Positions 16,255-25,392 of a DNA stretch of 64,000 nt are shown here, piece by piece; position 1 is the stretch's first letter, and each line of letters starts with the position of its first letter. The position numbers and the translations under genes were made by a program. The stretch comes from an uncultured Prevotellaceae bacterium. GTDB lineage: Bacteria > Bacteroidota > Bacteroidia > Bacteroidales > Muribaculaceae. A model generated the notes under the pieces. That model saw only the letters and a list, made by a program, of their open reading frames with translations, was not told the DNA's origin and did not search any database. The stretch is taken from assembly GCA_946406035.1 (NCBI GenBank), contig CAMJJG010000003.1, forward strand, positions 45,310 to 109,309, read 5' to 3'.

Positions 16255-18177
16255 TTAGGCAAGGCCGCGCAGGCGCAGGATGTAGTCGTGCAGGCGCTTG
16301 TAGAACGGGTGGCGCGTGAGCGTCGGGGCGTCGCCCAGGATGAATAGCTTCATGCGGGCACGCGTGATGGCTACGTTCATGCGGCGCAGGTCGCGCAGGA
16401 AGCCTATCTGTCCCGCATCGTTGGCCCTAACCAGCGAGATGAGGATCACATCGCGCTCCTGCCCCTGGAACCCGTCCACCGTGTTGACCGTGATCAGGTG
16501 ACGATAGGGCTTGAAGAAGGCCCGTTTCTTGAGCAGCCGCTTGAGGTACTGCACCTGGGCACGGTAGGGTGAGATGATGCCCACGTCGATGCGGTCGTCA
16601 AGCACGCGCTGCTTGCCCACGCGCTGCAGGTAGATCTGCAGCAGGCTCAGCGTCAGGTTGGCCTCGCCCTTGTTGACGCGGCCAAACGTCTCGCCCACAA
16701 ACTGTTCCTTGAAGTTGTCCTTTTCGTCCTCTCCCAGTTCGATGGCCGACGTGTCAAACCACAGGATGGGCGCGTCGCCCTCATGGATGAGGCGATGGGC
16801 CACCTCGGGGGCCGATGTCATCTTCCCGTGGTAGAAGTAGTCGCTGGAGAACTGCATGATCTCGTCGTTCATGCGGTATTGCACCTGCAGCAGCGACACA
16901 CACTCGGGCTTGTTCTCGACGATGCGTTCCATCAGGGTCTTGCCCAGGCCGCCCTTGAGTGCCTCGAGGCTCTTGACCGTGGGCGGCAGCTGGCAGTGGT
17001 CTCCGGCAAGGATGACGCGGTTGGCTCGACGGATGGGAATCCAGCAGGTCGCCTCAAGGGCCTGGGCCGCCTCGTCGATGAACACGGTGCCAAACTTCTT
17101 GCCGTCGAGCAGTTTGTTGGCAGCCCCTACCAGCGTGCAGGCGATGACGCGCACCTGCCCGAAGATGTCATTGTTGATGCGCACCTCGAGCTCCACGGCT
17201 AGCTCCTTGAGGCGCTCTAGCTTCTGATGGAAGCGCTCGCCCTTCTCCCGCCGCTTGTGGCGCAACTCCCGCATGTCGCGTCGCACCTGCCACAGCTTGG
17301 GATAGTCGGGGTGGTCCGAGAAGCGGTGCTCATAGGTGAAGCTCAGCATCTTGTCGTTGACGCGTGTGGGGTTGCCCAAGCGCAGCACCTGGATGCCGCA
17401 ATCGACCAGTTTCTCGCTGATCCAATCGACGGCGGTGTTGCTCTGGGCGCACACCAGCACCTGGGTCTCGCGCATGAGCGTCTCGCCGATGGCCTCGACC
17501 AGCGTCGTGGTCTTGCCGGTGCCGGGAGGGCCGTGCAGCACGCGCACGTCCTTGGCCCGCAGCACGTCGTTGACGGCGCGTTCCTGGCTCGTGTTGAGCC
17601 ACGGGAAGCGCATTGCCTCGAAGGTGAATACCTCGGCCGGATGCCGCCCGTAGAACAGGTCCCGCAGGTAGGCTAGGCGGGTCCCACGGGCGTTGATGAC
17701 TCGGTCGAGCGCGTCAAACATCATGCGGTAACTCGTCTCGTCAAAGAACAATTGCACGCCCACGGGCGATTGTGAGTTTTGAAGCTCCAGCGTGTGTCCC
17801 TCGGGGATGGCAACGACCATGCGGTCGCCGTCAACATAGGAGACGGTCCCCGTAAAGTTGAAATAGCGGATGTGGCCCGCCTGCCGCAAGTCGCCCTCAG
17901 GCACCTCGGCGCTGAAGAATACCACGGGCTTGCCGTACTCAAAGTTGTGGTCGATTTCCTCGTCGGCCTTGCGTGTCACTTCGATACAGTACTGGTTGAG
18001 CGAGTTGTAGTAGGTGCGTCCCACTTGCAGCGGGAACCAGGCATCGCCGCGCGTCACCTTGCGCGCCAGCCCCATCGACTGGGTGTGCAGGCGATAGGCC
18101 TCCTTCTCCTCCTGATATTCCTTCAGGAGCAGTTCCCGTTGCATCAGCAACTGTGCTATGGCCGATGTGTTACTCAT
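16255..18177 (-). CDS. Superfamily 1 (UPF1/IGHMBP2-like) DNA/RNA helicase
   Basis: 640 residues from the ATG at 18177; the open frame continues upstream to 18240, but a -7 element (18197-18204) puts transcription start after those codons. The N-terminal 200 residues include a beta-barrel-like region. The helicase core has Walker A GPPGTGKTT (216-224), the DEAA box (368-371), GDHCQLPPT (392-400), a QYRM motif, and the late motif TVDGFQGQERDVILISLVR. These fit SF1B helicases of the UPF1/IGHMBP2/Dna2 kind, which unwind nucleic acid 5' to 3' using ATP. The cellular target is unknown; bacterial homologs are usually annotated as AAA-domain proteins. It is monocistronic. Confidence 0.92.
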   Translation of the reverse strand: MSNTSAIAQLLMQRELLLKEYQEEKEAYRLHTQSMGLARKVTRGDAWFPLQVGRTYYNSLNQYCIEVTRKADEEIDHNFEYGKPVVFFSAEVPEGDLRQAGHIRYFNFTGTVSYVDGDRMVVAIPEGHTLELQNSQSPVGVQLFFDETSYRMMFDALDRVINARGTRLAYLRDLFYGRHPAEVFTFEAMRFPWLNTSQERAVNDVLRAKDVRVLHGPPGTGKTTTLVEAIGETLMRETQVLVCAQSNTAVDWISEKLVDCGIQVLRLGNPTRVNDKMLSFTYEHRFSDHPDYPKLWQVRRDMRELRHKRREKGERFHQKLERLKELAVELEVRINNDIFGQVRVIACTLVGAANKLLDGKKFGTVFIDEAAQALEATCWIPIRRANRVILAGDHCQLPPTVKSLEALKGGLGKTLMERIVENKPECVSLLQVQYRMNDEIMQFSSDYFYHGKMTSAPEVAHRLIHEGDAPILWFDTSAIELGEDEKDNFKEQFVGETFGRVNKGEANLTLSLLQIYLQRVGKQRVLDDRIDVGIISPYRAQVQYLKRLLKKRAFFKPYRHLITVNTVDGFQGQERDVILISLVRANDAGQIGFLRDLRRMNVAITRARMKLFILGDAPTLTRHPFYKRLHDYILRLRGLA

Positions 18178-18196
18178 TGTGATGATTTTCCCGCCA

Positions 18197-18204
18197 CAAA
18201 GGTA
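18197..18204 (-). promoter_or_regulatory. -7 element of the helicase gene
   Basis: Minus strand TACCTTTG. Expected start of transcription is near 18190, leaving a very short leader and fixing the start codon at 18177. Confidence 0.55.
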
Positions 18205-18373
18205 CAACATATTTTTCTCATCTCCCGAATCCCCCACCATGGGATAAAACCCGTTAGTACCGTTGTGTCGCCCCGACGGGGCTAATTGTTATTGGTTTGT
18301 CCGTTGTTCTCAGGGGTTCCACTGCGCTTCAACCCTGCCTGTGTTTTGGCGGTCCCACGGGATTTTGGCTTGC

Positions 18374-19516
18374 TCATGGACGGGTGTTGAGGAACCAGCG
18401 CATGAGGTCGAGACTCATGGTGACGTCGCCCTGATGGATGTACTTGTCGCTCTCAGCCTCAAGCTTGTTGAGCAGTTGTTCGGCTTTGGGGCGGTCACCT
18501 TCCAGGGCCAGTGCTACCGCCATGGTCGTCATCTGCTTGTCGCTCTGCGCCGAGGCGTGGTGGGAAACATACTTGATGACGTCTTGGGTGTAGTGCTGAC
18601 GGGCCTCCTCGTCGCGGCCTGTGGCGATGCATGCCAGTGTCATCATGTTTTCCAGCTCCAGCTGGTACAGGGGCATGATGTCGCTCTTGTGGCTACAGGC
18701 CTCGGTGAGCTGCCGGTAGGACTCTTCCCACTGGTGCTTGGCCTGCTTGCGTGTCGCCGAGGCCAGCACGGTGGCAGTGTGCATGGGGTTTTTCCAGTCG
18801 ATGGGGTCGGGTATGTTGAACAGGCGCTCGGGCATCTCGCCGTAGGTCTGCCCCTCCTGGTTGCGTGCATTGAGTTCCAGCACGTTGCAGAAACTCTGCT
18901 TCGCGGCCAGGTCCTTATCCAGCTGCAGCAGGTTGTAGCCGTCGTTAGCGACACCGCCCAACTTCATGGGAATGCCGTTGGTCAAGACCCCCAAGATGCC
19001 GAATAAGGCCATCATCCCGAGCAGCATCTCCAGCCAATCGGGGAGGTCCATGGCCCATAGCAGCACGATGGCAAGCAGGGTGATGATGATTTGGGCGAGC
19101 ACGCCACCGGCATTGTACCATCGCGTGTCAATCTCCTCCAGCGGTTTGTCGGGCGGAGCCATCAGGCATTGGCCTGCTGTTCCGCTCAACTCAAAGTTAC
19201 GCCATTGCAGCCGTCCGTCCTTGCGGATAAGCGTCCAGTTAAAGAAACGGTATGACACAAACTTGTAGCCCGTCATCAGTCCCGCCACTAGGTGTCCAGC
19301 CTCGTGGAGGACGATGTTCAGAATGGCGGCTATCAGGGCTGCGAGCAGCATCCACGCAATGTCCACAACCTTGTTCAGGGTGAACTTGTCGCAGATGTTT
19401 CTCGCCACTGTCGTGACAGACTCGCCATCCATGACCGCAATGACGGGAACGACAATAATCAGGCCGATGACAGCCCCCAAGAGAAGGCCTCCAATGAGTC
19501 TCAATAACGTTTTCAT
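18374..19516 (-). CDS. M50-like membrane zinc metalloprotease
   Basis: 380 residues. Two N-terminal hydrophobic segments come first (about 5-28 and 52-70); the second leads straight into HEAGH (71-75), the HExxH zinc site of site-2-type (M50) peptidases, here with the typical NIVLHEAGHLVAGL context. Further hydrophobic segments lie around 150-200, including LLAIVLLWAMDL and MLLGMMALFGILGVL. The C-terminal 170 residues are soluble and helical. M50 enzymes cleave within the membrane; an NPDG/LDG-type second motif is not clear here, so this may be a divergent or M50-like member. The substrate is unknown. A TACTTTTG -7 element lies at 19548-19555. Confidence 0.75.
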   Translation of the reverse strand: MKTLLRLIGGLLLGAVIGLIIVVPVIAVMDGESVTTVARNICDKFTLNKVVDIAWMLLAALIAAILNIVLHEAGHLVAGLMTGYKFVSYRFFNWTLIRKDGRLQWRNFELSGTAGQCLMAPPDKPLEEIDTRWYNAGGVLAQIIITLLAIVLLWAMDLPDWLEMLLGMMALFGILGVLTNGIPMKLGGVANDGYNLLQLDKDLAAKQSFCNVLELNARNQEGQTYGEMPERLFNIPDPIDWKNPMHTATVLASATRKQAKHQWEESYRQLTEACSHKSDIMPLYQLELENMMTLACIATGRDEEARQHYTQDVIKYVSHHASAQSDKQMTTMAVALALEGDRPKAEQLLNKLEAESDKYIHQGDVTMSLDLMRWFLNTRP

Positions 19517-19547
19517 CTTTAATAACTGTTTTTGCTATAACTGAGCA

Positions 19548-19555
19548 CAAAAGTA
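19548..19555 (-). promoter_or_regulatory. -7 element of the M50-like protease gene
   Basis: Minus strand TACTTTTG, 32 bases before the start codon. No -33 TTTG at the usual distance. Confidence 0.45.
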
Positions 19556-19707
19556 ATCATTTTTTCGAATTCTTTAACCCGTGGGCGTGTTTTATAGGCA
19601 TGTTTTATTGGAGGTGGCTTCTCGGAAATGCTCAAATAAATTTTGATAATTTTGGCTGCGCCTCAGCCATTGAAAACAAGTTTTCATGGCATTTGGCTTG
19701 CACAAAA

Positions 19708-19739
19708 TTTGGCATTTCGCTTGACTTGCACTAACGTTG
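19708..19739 (+). promoter_or_regulatory. Upstream promoter-like copy before thrS
   Basis: TTTG at 19708-19711, 20 bases, TAACGTTG at 19732-19739. The sequence gacttgcactaac around it (19723-19735) is repeated at the main promoter (19813-19825), so the promoter region looks duplicated. Confidence 0.4.
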
Positions 19740-19798
19740 GCTTATGCCGAAGTTAGGCTGCGTCGAGACATAAAAAATGAAAAAAACAAATTTTTCAT

Positions 19799-19829
19799 TT
19801 TGTTCTGTGCTCGACTTGCACTAACTTTG
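19799..19829 (+). promoter_or_regulatory. Main promoter of thrS
   Basis: TTTG at 19799-19802, exactly 19 bases, TAACTTTG at 19822-19829. Leader about 57 bases. No T-box is visible in it. Confidence 0.75.
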
Positions 19830-19892
19830 CAGGTTAAATATGTTGTGCTGTTGTAGGGCACAACGCAAACCATTAATTATTAACGACTTAAT

Positions 19893-21827
19893 ATGATTAA
19901 CATCAAGTTTCCTGATGGCAATGTGCGTGAATATGAGAGCGGTGTAACGCCTCTGGACATTGCCAAGAGCATTAGCGAGGGCTTTGCACGCAACGTGCTG
20001 GCTGCATCATTGAACGACGAGGAGTGGGACCTCCAGCGCCCAATCTGCTCGGATGGCGATATCAAGTTCTTCAAGTGGGAGGACGCCGAGGGCAAGCATG
20101 CCTTCTGGCACACATCGTCCCACCTGATGGCCGAGGCGCTGCAGGAGCTGTACCCCGGTGTGCAGTTCGGTATCGGACCGGCTGTCGAGAACGGTTTCTA
20201 CTATGATATCGACACTGGCGGCACCCCCTTGACTGATACCGACTTCGCCAAGATTGAGAAAAAGATGGCCGAACTCGCCCAGAAGAACGAGGCTGTCGTA
20301 CGTGCCGACATCAGCAAGGCCGACGCGCTGAAGTTCTTTGGCGACCATGGCCAGACCCTCAAGTGTGAGCTCATCAACGACCTCGAGGATGGCAGCATCA
20401 CTACATATACCCAGGGCAACTTCACCGACCTGTGCCGCGGACCGCACATCCCGTCCACCGGCATGATCAAGGCCATCAAGGTGATGTCGCTCGCCGGCGC
20501 CTACTGGCGCGGTGACGAGACACGCCCGCAGCTCACCCGCGTCTATGGCATCACCTTCCCCAAGAAGAAGATGCTCGAGGAGTACCTCGTGCTGCTCGAG
20601 GAGGCCAAGAAGCGCGACCACCGCAAGATCGGCAAGGAGATGGAACTGTTTGCCTTCTCGCCCAACGTGGGCCAGGGCCTGCCCCTGTGGCTCCCCAAGG
20701 GTGCCGCACTGCGCAACCGCCTGCAGGACATGCTCGCCAAGATCCAGAAGCGCTATGGCTACCAGCAGGTGATCACGCCGCACATCGGCAACAAGTTGCT
20801 CTATGTCACCAGCGGACACTATGCCAAGTATGGTAAGGACTCGTTCCGTCCCATCACCACCCCCGAGGAGGGCGAGGAATACATGCTCAAGCCCATGAAC
20901 TGCCCGCACCACTGCGAGATCTACAAGACCGCACCCCGCAGCTACCGTGACCTGCCCATCCGCTATGCCGAGTTCGGTACCGTTTACCGCTATGAGCAGA
21001 GTGGTGAGCTGCACGGCCTGACCCGCGTGCGCAGCTTCACCCAGGACGATGCCCACCTGTTCTGCACGCCCGACCAGTTGAAGCAGGAGTTCCTGGGCGT
21101 GATGGATATCATCTCGTTCATCTTCAGGGTGTTCGGCTTCAACTACGAGGCCCAGATCTCGCTGCGTGACCCCAACAACAAGGAGAAGTATGTGGGAACC
21201 GAGGAGAATTGGGAGAAAGCCGAGCGCGCCATCATCGAGGCCTGTGAGGAGAAGGGCCTGGTGGCCAAGCAGGTGACCGGCGAGGCCGCCTTCTACGGTC
21301 CCAAGCTCGACTTCATGGTCAAGGATGCCCTGGGCCGCCGCTGGCAGCTGGGTACCATCCAGGTGGACTACAACCTGCCCGAGCGCTTCCAGCTCGAGTA
21401 TACCGGTGCCGACAACCAGAAGCACCGTCCCGTGATGATCCACCGTGCCCCCTTCGGCTCGCTGGAGCGCTTTGTCGCCGTGCTGCTCGAGCACACCGCC
21501 GGCAAGCTGCCGCTGTGGCTCGTGCCCGATCAGTGCGTCGTGCTGCCCATCAGCGAGAAGTTCAACGACTATGCACACCATGTGGCCGACGAGTTGAATA
21601 AGCTCGACGTGCGCGCCATCGTTGATGACCGCAACGAGAAGATCGGCCGCAAGATACGTGACAACGAGCTCAAGCGCATCCCCTATCTGCTCATCGTGGG
21701 CGAAAAAGAATCGGGATGTGAAGAAGTTTCGATAAGAAAACAGGGCGAAGGTGATCAAGGTTCCAAAAAAATTACTACCTTTGCAGCCGATATTAATCGC
21801 GAAGTGGCAGAAATGACCAACTTTTAA
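19893..21827 (+). CDS. thrS: Threonyl-tRNA synthetase
   Basis: 644 residues, the normal length. It charges tRNA-Thr with threonine. The N-terminal TGS domain (1-64) is followed by the editing domain with [12 protein letters not shown]. The class II core has [11 protein letters not shown] (zinc-binding Cys and His), [19 protein letters not shown] (motif 2), and [13 protein letters not shown] (motif 3). The C-terminal anticodon-binding domain runs to the end ([17 protein letters not shown]). It heads the translation cluster thrS-infC-rpmI-rplT, a common gene order. A promoter-like element for infC overlaps its last codons. Confidence 0.98.
   Translation: MINIKFPDGNVREYESGVTPLDIAKSISEGFARNVLAASLNDEEWDLQRPICSDGDIKFFKWEDAEGKHAFWHTSSHLMAEALQELYPGVQFGIGPAVENGFYYDIDTGGTPLTDTDFAKIEKKMAELAQKNEAVVRADISKADALKFFGDHGQTLKCELINDLEDGSITTYTQGNFTDLCRGPHIPSTGMIKAIKVMSLAGAYWRGDETRPQLTRVYGITFPKKKMLEEYLVLLEEAKKRDHRKIGKEMELFAFSPNVGQGLPLWLPKGAALRNRLQDMLAKIQKRYGYQQVITPHIGNKLLYVTSGHYAKYGKDSFRPITTPEEGEEYMLKPMNCPHHCEIYKTAPRSYRDLPIRYAEFGTVYRYEQSGELHGLTRVRSFTQDDAHLFCTPDQLKQEFLGVMDIISFIFRVFGFNYEAQISLRDPNNKEKYVGTEENWEKAERAIIEACEEKGLVAKQVTGEAAFYGPKLDFMVKDALGRRWQLGTIQVDYNLPERFQLEYTGADNQKHRPVMIHRAPFGSLERFVAVLLEHTAGKLPLWLVPDQCVVLPISEKFNDYAHHVADELNKLDVRAIVDDRNEKIGRKIRDNELKRIPYLLIVGEKESGCEEVSIRKQGEGDQGSKKITTFAADINREVAEMTNF
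21777..21784 (+). promoter_or_regulatory. -7 element inside the end of thrS, probably for infC
   Basis: TACCTTTG followed by CAGCC, a common Bacteroidetes start-site context, lies within the coding sequence of the thrS C-terminus, 118 bases before infC. No clear -33 element. Confidence 0.4.
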
Positions 21828-21833
21828 GCCATT

Positions 21834-21859
21834 TCCGTGCAGTTACGTCTGCATGGAAG
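21834..21859 (+). promoter_or_regulatory. Hairpin in the thrS-infC gap
   Basis: Arms ttccgtgcag (21834-21843) and ctgcatggaa (21850-21859) pair over 10 bases with one G-U. No T tail, so an mRNA leader structure is more likely than a terminator. Confidence 0.35.
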
Positions 21860-21901
21860 TGCTTGATTGTCACGATAATACTAACAATTTTAAACTGCTG
21901 A

Positions 21902-22576
21902 ATGAACAAAAAACCGTATCGTCCCGGGCCCAAGCGCCCGAGCAATGCCACCAGGCCCAGGGGCCGCAATCGCAAGATGGGTCCCAAAAACGACCAAGAC
22001 ACCAATGCGATAAATGATGAAATTCGCGCTAGTGAGGTGCGCCTGGTGGGTGACAACGTGGAGCAGGGCATTTATCCCATCGATAAGGCCCTGAAAATCG
22101 CCGAGGAGCAAGAACTGGACCTCATCCTCATTGCCCCTCAAGCCGAGCCCCCCGTGTGCCGCGTGATGGACTACCAGAAGTTCAAGTTCCAACAGCGCAA
22201 ACACGCCAAGGAACAGAAGGCCAAGTCCACCAAACTCGTGGTCAAGGAAATACGTTTCGGACCACAGACCGACGAGCATGACTACAACTTCAAGCTCAAG
22301 CATGCCATCGGTTTCCTCAAGGAAGGTGCCAAGGTGAAGAGCTACGTCTTCTTCAAGGGACGTTCCATCCTGTTCAAGGAACAAGGAGAGGTGCTGTTGC
22401 TCAGGTTTGCCAATGACCTGGAGGAATATGGTAAGCTGGATCAGATGCCAGTGCTCGAGGGAAAGCGCATGACGATCATGATCTCGCCCAAGAAGCCAGG
22501 CGGCAAGAAGAAAGAGGAGAACAAGGACGCCTCGACCGATGCCGTTCAGCAGGACAACACTCCCGCCGAGGAGTAA
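21902..22576 (+). CDS. infC: Translation initiation factor IF-3
   Basis: 224 residues. IF-3 binds the 30S subunit and checks start codon and initiator tRNA. The N-terminal domain starts at [19 protein letters not shown], and the C-terminal domain includes [20 protein letters not shown]. It has a 35-residue basic, proline/arginine-rich N-terminal extension ([19 protein letters not shown]) and an acidic C-terminal tail ([20 protein letters not shown]), both beyond the conserved core. The start is an ordinary ATG rather than the AUU known from enteric infC, although an internal start nearer the core cannot be excluded. It lies between thrS and the L35/L20 genes. Confidence 0.96.
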   Translation: MNKKPYRPGPKRPSNATRPRGRNRKMGPKNDQDTNAINDEIRASEVRLVGDNVEQGIYPIDKALKIAEEQELDLILIAPQAEPPVCRVMDYQKFKFQQRKHAKEQKAKSTKLVVKEIRFGPQTDEHDYNFKLKHAIGFLKEGAKVKSYVFFKGRSILFKEQGEVLLLRFANDLEEYGKLDQMPVLEGKRMTIMISPKKPGGKKKEENKDASTDAVQQDNTPAEE

Positions 22577-22659
22577 CTCTAAACGTGAGAAGGAAGAGCA
22601 TCAGGCTTGGTAAGTGCCTGGTCTCGATTAATTAATAACATTTTTTAAACTCAAACAAA

Positions 22660-22854
22660 ATGCCAAAAGTTAAGACGAATTCCGCTGCCAAGAAAAGGTT
22701 CACCTTTACCGGCACCGGAAAGATTAAAAGAAGACATGCTTACAAGAGTCACATCCTGACCAAGAAGAGCAAGAAGCGTAAACGCAACCTGGGTAAGATG
22801 AGCATCGTGGACAAGGCCAACTTGAACATCGTGCGTCAACTCCTGGTGAAGTAA
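22660..22854 (+). CDS. rpmI: 50S ribosomal protein L35
   Basis: 64 residues, highly basic, with the family pattern [20 protein letters not shown] and [14 protein letters not shown]. It is a small protein of the large ribosomal subunit. It lies 83 bases after infC and 117 bases before rplT, the conserved infC-rpmI-rplT order. Confidence 0.97.
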   Translation: MPKVKTNSAAKKRFTFTGTGKIKRRHAYKSHILTKKSKKRKRNLGKMSIVDKANLNIVRQLLVK

Positions 22855-22917
22855 ACAACTCTCAACCGTTTTTCTTTTAATCACAAGATTTTTATCTTTT
22901 ATTTATTAACCGAATGT

Positions 22918-22950
22918 CTAGCCTAAAGTGCCAGCAACGCTGGCCGCTAG
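22918..22950 (+). promoter_or_regulatory. Hairpin in the rpmI-rplT gap, possible L20 control site
   Basis: Outer arms ctagc/gctag (22918-22922, 22946-22950) enclose a second stem ccagc-aac-gctgg (22931-22943). In other bacteria L20 represses this operon by binding mRNA; this structure sits just before rplT, but matching a known leader class is not shown. Confidence 0.3.
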
Positions 22951-22971
22951 CAGTCAAAACAATTTAAAAAA

Positions 22972-23325
22972 ATGCCAAGATCAGTTAATCACGTGGCTTC
23001 AAGAGCCAAACGCAAGAAAATCTTAAAACTTACAAGGGGTTACTTTGGCGCTCGCAAGAACGTCTGGACCGTTGCTAAGAACACCTGGGAGAAGGGTTTG
23101 ACCTACGCTTACGCCGACCGTAAGAAGAAAAAACGCAACTTCCGCGCGCTGTGGATCCAGCGTATCAACGCTGCCGCTCGCATGGAGGACCTCTCCTACA
23201 GCAAGCTGATGGGCCTGATTCACAAGGCTGGTATCGAGATCAACCGCAAGGTGCTCGCCGACCTGGCCATGAACAATCCCGCCGCTTTCAAGGCTATCGT
23301 TGACGAGGCCAAGAAGCACGCTTAA
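22972..23325 (+). CDS. rplT: 50S ribosomal protein L20
   Basis: 117 residues with the family start [19 protein letters not shown] and conserved [13 protein letters not shown] and [18 protein letters not shown]. It binds 23S rRNA early in large-subunit assembly. It is the last gene of the translation cluster, followed by a strong terminator. Confidence 0.98.
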   Translation: MPRSVNHVASRAKRKKILKLTRGYFGARKNVWTVAKNTWEKGLTYAYADRKKKKRNFRALWIQRINAAARMEDLSYSKLMGLIHKAGIEINRKVLADLAMNNPAAFKAIVDEAKKHA

Positions 23326-23371
23326 TCAGCAGGCAAGGTTCTTTCCAAAGAATAATTCCGCAAAATGCAAG

Positions 23372-23424
23372 CAGGCTCCAAGGGGTTACAATCCCCCGAG
23401 GAGCCTGATTTCATTTTTTTTCGG
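23372..23424 (+). terminator. Intrinsic terminator after rplT
   Basis: Arms caggctcc (23372-23379) and ggagcctg (23400-23407) with an inner gggg/cccc stem, then ATTTCATTTTTTTT. Confidence 0.85.
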
Positions 23425-23536
23425 TTGATAGGCCCGTGAATGCCAAAATCGGGATTTTAGCCGTTGAGAATCAATTTCTTAATGTTGTGAAAAAACGCAA
23501 ACGACTGGGGTGGCACCATTGCGGCGACAGCTCGTC

Positions 23537-24733
23537 TCATTTCTCGTGAAGCCACAGGGAATTGACTTTCCTGTTGATAGCCATGATGTTGCCGGCCGTG
23601 ATCGCACCCATGATGATGACGCCGACCAGGATGGCGATGCCGATGCCCGACCCGCTGACGCCGAAGGCGTGTATCATCCCCATGTAACTCATGCGCCCGA
23701 TGAGCATCAGCACAATCGCCAGCACCAGGACACTGGCATTGAGGATTACCACGAGTAGCGTGTAGTGCTTGGAAACCTGCCTGGGTGAGTAGCCCAGCAA
23801 GAGCAGGTCTTGCAGCTTGCGGGTGTTCTTTTGCAACAGCAGGTAGATGCTGAGCATCAGCACAAAGAATGACAGCAGGCTGATGATGATTCCCACGGCA
23901 ATGACGATGCCGCTGATGACCGTGAGGAAATAGTTGGCCTTGCTCGACGACATCTTGTCGCCGGCAACCTCATAGTGGTGCTCGTCCATGAACTGCTCAA
24001 TCTTGATGTCGCCAGGGCTGCTCACCTCGATAATGAGGCGCTGGGGCTGCTGTGGCGTGCCTGTGCCAAAATAGCCGTTGGCCCATTCCATGAACTCCTG
24101 GGGCACAATGACGGTGTTCAACCGGTTAGAGAAACCCACGATGCGTCCCGGCATGACCTGGCGCTTGCCATTGCCGCTCAGTGTGAATTCCAGCGGCAGC
24201 ATCTCGGCTTGTCCCTCGCTGATCTTGGGCATTCCCTGGGTGGCAGCGAAGCCAAAGTTGTAGAGCGACAGGTAATCCCTCGAGATGACGACAGGCACCT
24301 CGGGCTTGCTGGGGTTGTATCCCCACGCGTTGGGGTCAATGTCGATGAACTCGTCGGGGATAGCCTCAAAGAAGAACTGCGTGTGCATCGCGTGTCCGCT
24401 GCCCACGCCCAGCTGGGCATCGATGGCAAAGTCGCTATTCAGAAACTTGCCCACCTGCCGGCACCAGGGCTGCTTTGACAGCTCGGCAATGTTGTCGTCG
24501 CTAAACTCGCCATTACTGCCCATCATTGCTCCAGCACCAGTCACGGCGCGGGTGATGATGAGGTAGTCCTTGCTGATGAAACTCTCCTCGTCGTTGAACA
24601 CGGGCCTCACGTCACGGTAGAATTGCACCGCAAGCAGGACGATTGTCAACCCGATGAGGTTGGCGATGGCAAAGCCGATGAGCTGGCCCTTGCTGATGTG
24701 TTGCCGTAGCAGTTTCCAGATGATATCGTTCAT
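23537..24733 (-). CDS. ABC transporter permease (FtsX/MacB-like)
   Basis: 398 residues. One N-terminal membrane segment (about 17-38, IGFAIANLIGLTIVLLAVQF), a large extracytoplasmic domain, and three C-terminal segments (around GIVIAVGIIISLLSFFVLML, SVLVLAIVLMLIG and AILVGVIIMGAITAG) give the four-helix FtsX/MacB topology. Such permeases usually drive lipoprotein or envelope-related mechanical work or export rather than nutrient uptake. The ATPase gene ends 14 bases upstream. It is the last gene of a three-gene minus-strand operon that begins with a cation efflux protein. The substrate is unknown. Confidence 0.85.
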   Translation of the reverse strand: MNDIIWKLLRQHISKGQLIGFAIANLIGLTIVLLAVQFYRDVRPVFNDEESFISKDYLIITRAVTGAGAMMGSNGEFSDDNIAELSKQPWCRQVGKFLNSDFAIDAQLGVGSGHAMHTQFFFEAIPDEFIDIDPNAWGYNPSKPEVPVVISRDYLSLYNFGFAATQGMPKISEGQAEMLPLEFTLSGNGKRQVMPGRIVGFSNRLNTVIVPQEFMEWANGYFGTGTPQQPQRLIIEVSSPGDIKIEQFMDEHHYEVAGDKMSSSKANYFLTVISGIVIAVGIIISLLSFFVLMLSIYLLLQKNTRKLQDLLLLGYSPRQVSKHYTLLVVILNASVLVLAIVLMLIGRMSYMGMIHAFGVSGSGIGIAILVGVIIMGAITAGNIMAINRKVNSLWLHEK

Positions 24734-24747
24734 GGGTGTATCGTGCG

Positions 24748-25392
24748 TTATAGGTTGAAGGTGTGATCGACGGGCATGAGCAGGTGGTTGCCCACCGAGG
24801 TCGCGATGATTCCAGCCCCCTGCCTGGCGGCCTCACTGGTGATGATGTCGCCGACGATGCGGTTGTTCTCCTCGTCGAGGTGGCTCACTGGCTCATCAAG
24901 CATGATGAAGTCGCATGGCTGGCACAGCGTGCGGATGATGGCGACACGCTGTTGCTGGCCGATAGAGAGTTTCGCGGCAAGGCTGTTCTGCTTGTCGGCG
25001 ATGCCGAGAGCCTGGAATAATTGTTCGATCTCATGCCGGCTCTTGTAACCAGTGAGGCGATTCTTGAGCTCGACATTCTCGAGCGCGGTGAGTTCGCCAA
25101 ACAGGCGCATGTCCTGTGGCAGGTAGGCGATGTGCGACTTGCGCACGTCGCACCACTGGGCGATTGACAACTGGCGGATGTCTTGCCCGTCAAAGGCGAT
25201 CCTGCCGCTGTAATCCTGCCGGTAGCCGTAGATGTAGCTGCACATCGATGACTTGCCCGTGCCGCTCTCGGCGCTGATGAGGTAACGCTTGCCGCGTTCC
25301 AGCGCGATGTCGTGTAGCCAGACGTCGCTGCTGATGCCATTGTGCCCGGCAAATACCCGGGGCAGGGTGTTATTGAGTTGTATCGTTTCCAT
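24748..25392 (-). CDS. ABC transporter ATP-binding protein
   Basis: 214 residues from the ATG at 25392; codons upstream of this belong to the overlapping transporter gene. It has Walker A AESGTGKSS (the first Gly of the usual pattern is replaced by Ala), signature LSIGQQQRVAIIRTL, and Walker B FIMLDEPVSHLD. It powers the FtsX/MacB-like permease encoded 14 bases downstream. Its start overlaps the end of the upstream CDF gene by 23 bases, indicating translational coupling. Size and motif set fit LolD/MacB-type ATPases. Confidence 0.92.
   Translation of the reverse strand: METIQLNNTLPRVFAGHNGISSDVWLHDIALERGKRYLISAESGTGKSSMCSYIYGYRQDYSGRIAFDGQDIRQLSIAQWCDVRKSHIAYLPQDMRLFGELTALENVELKNRLTGYKSRHEIEQLFQALGIADKQNSLAAKLSIGQQQRVAIIRTLCQPCDFIMLDEPVSHLDEENNRIVGDIITSEAARQGAGIIATSVGNHLLMPVDHTFNL

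Noticed and set aside
19830..19892. Possible T-box or other tRNA-sensing leader before thrS
   Set aside because: The leader is only about 57 bases, with no T-box motif or terminator hairpin.
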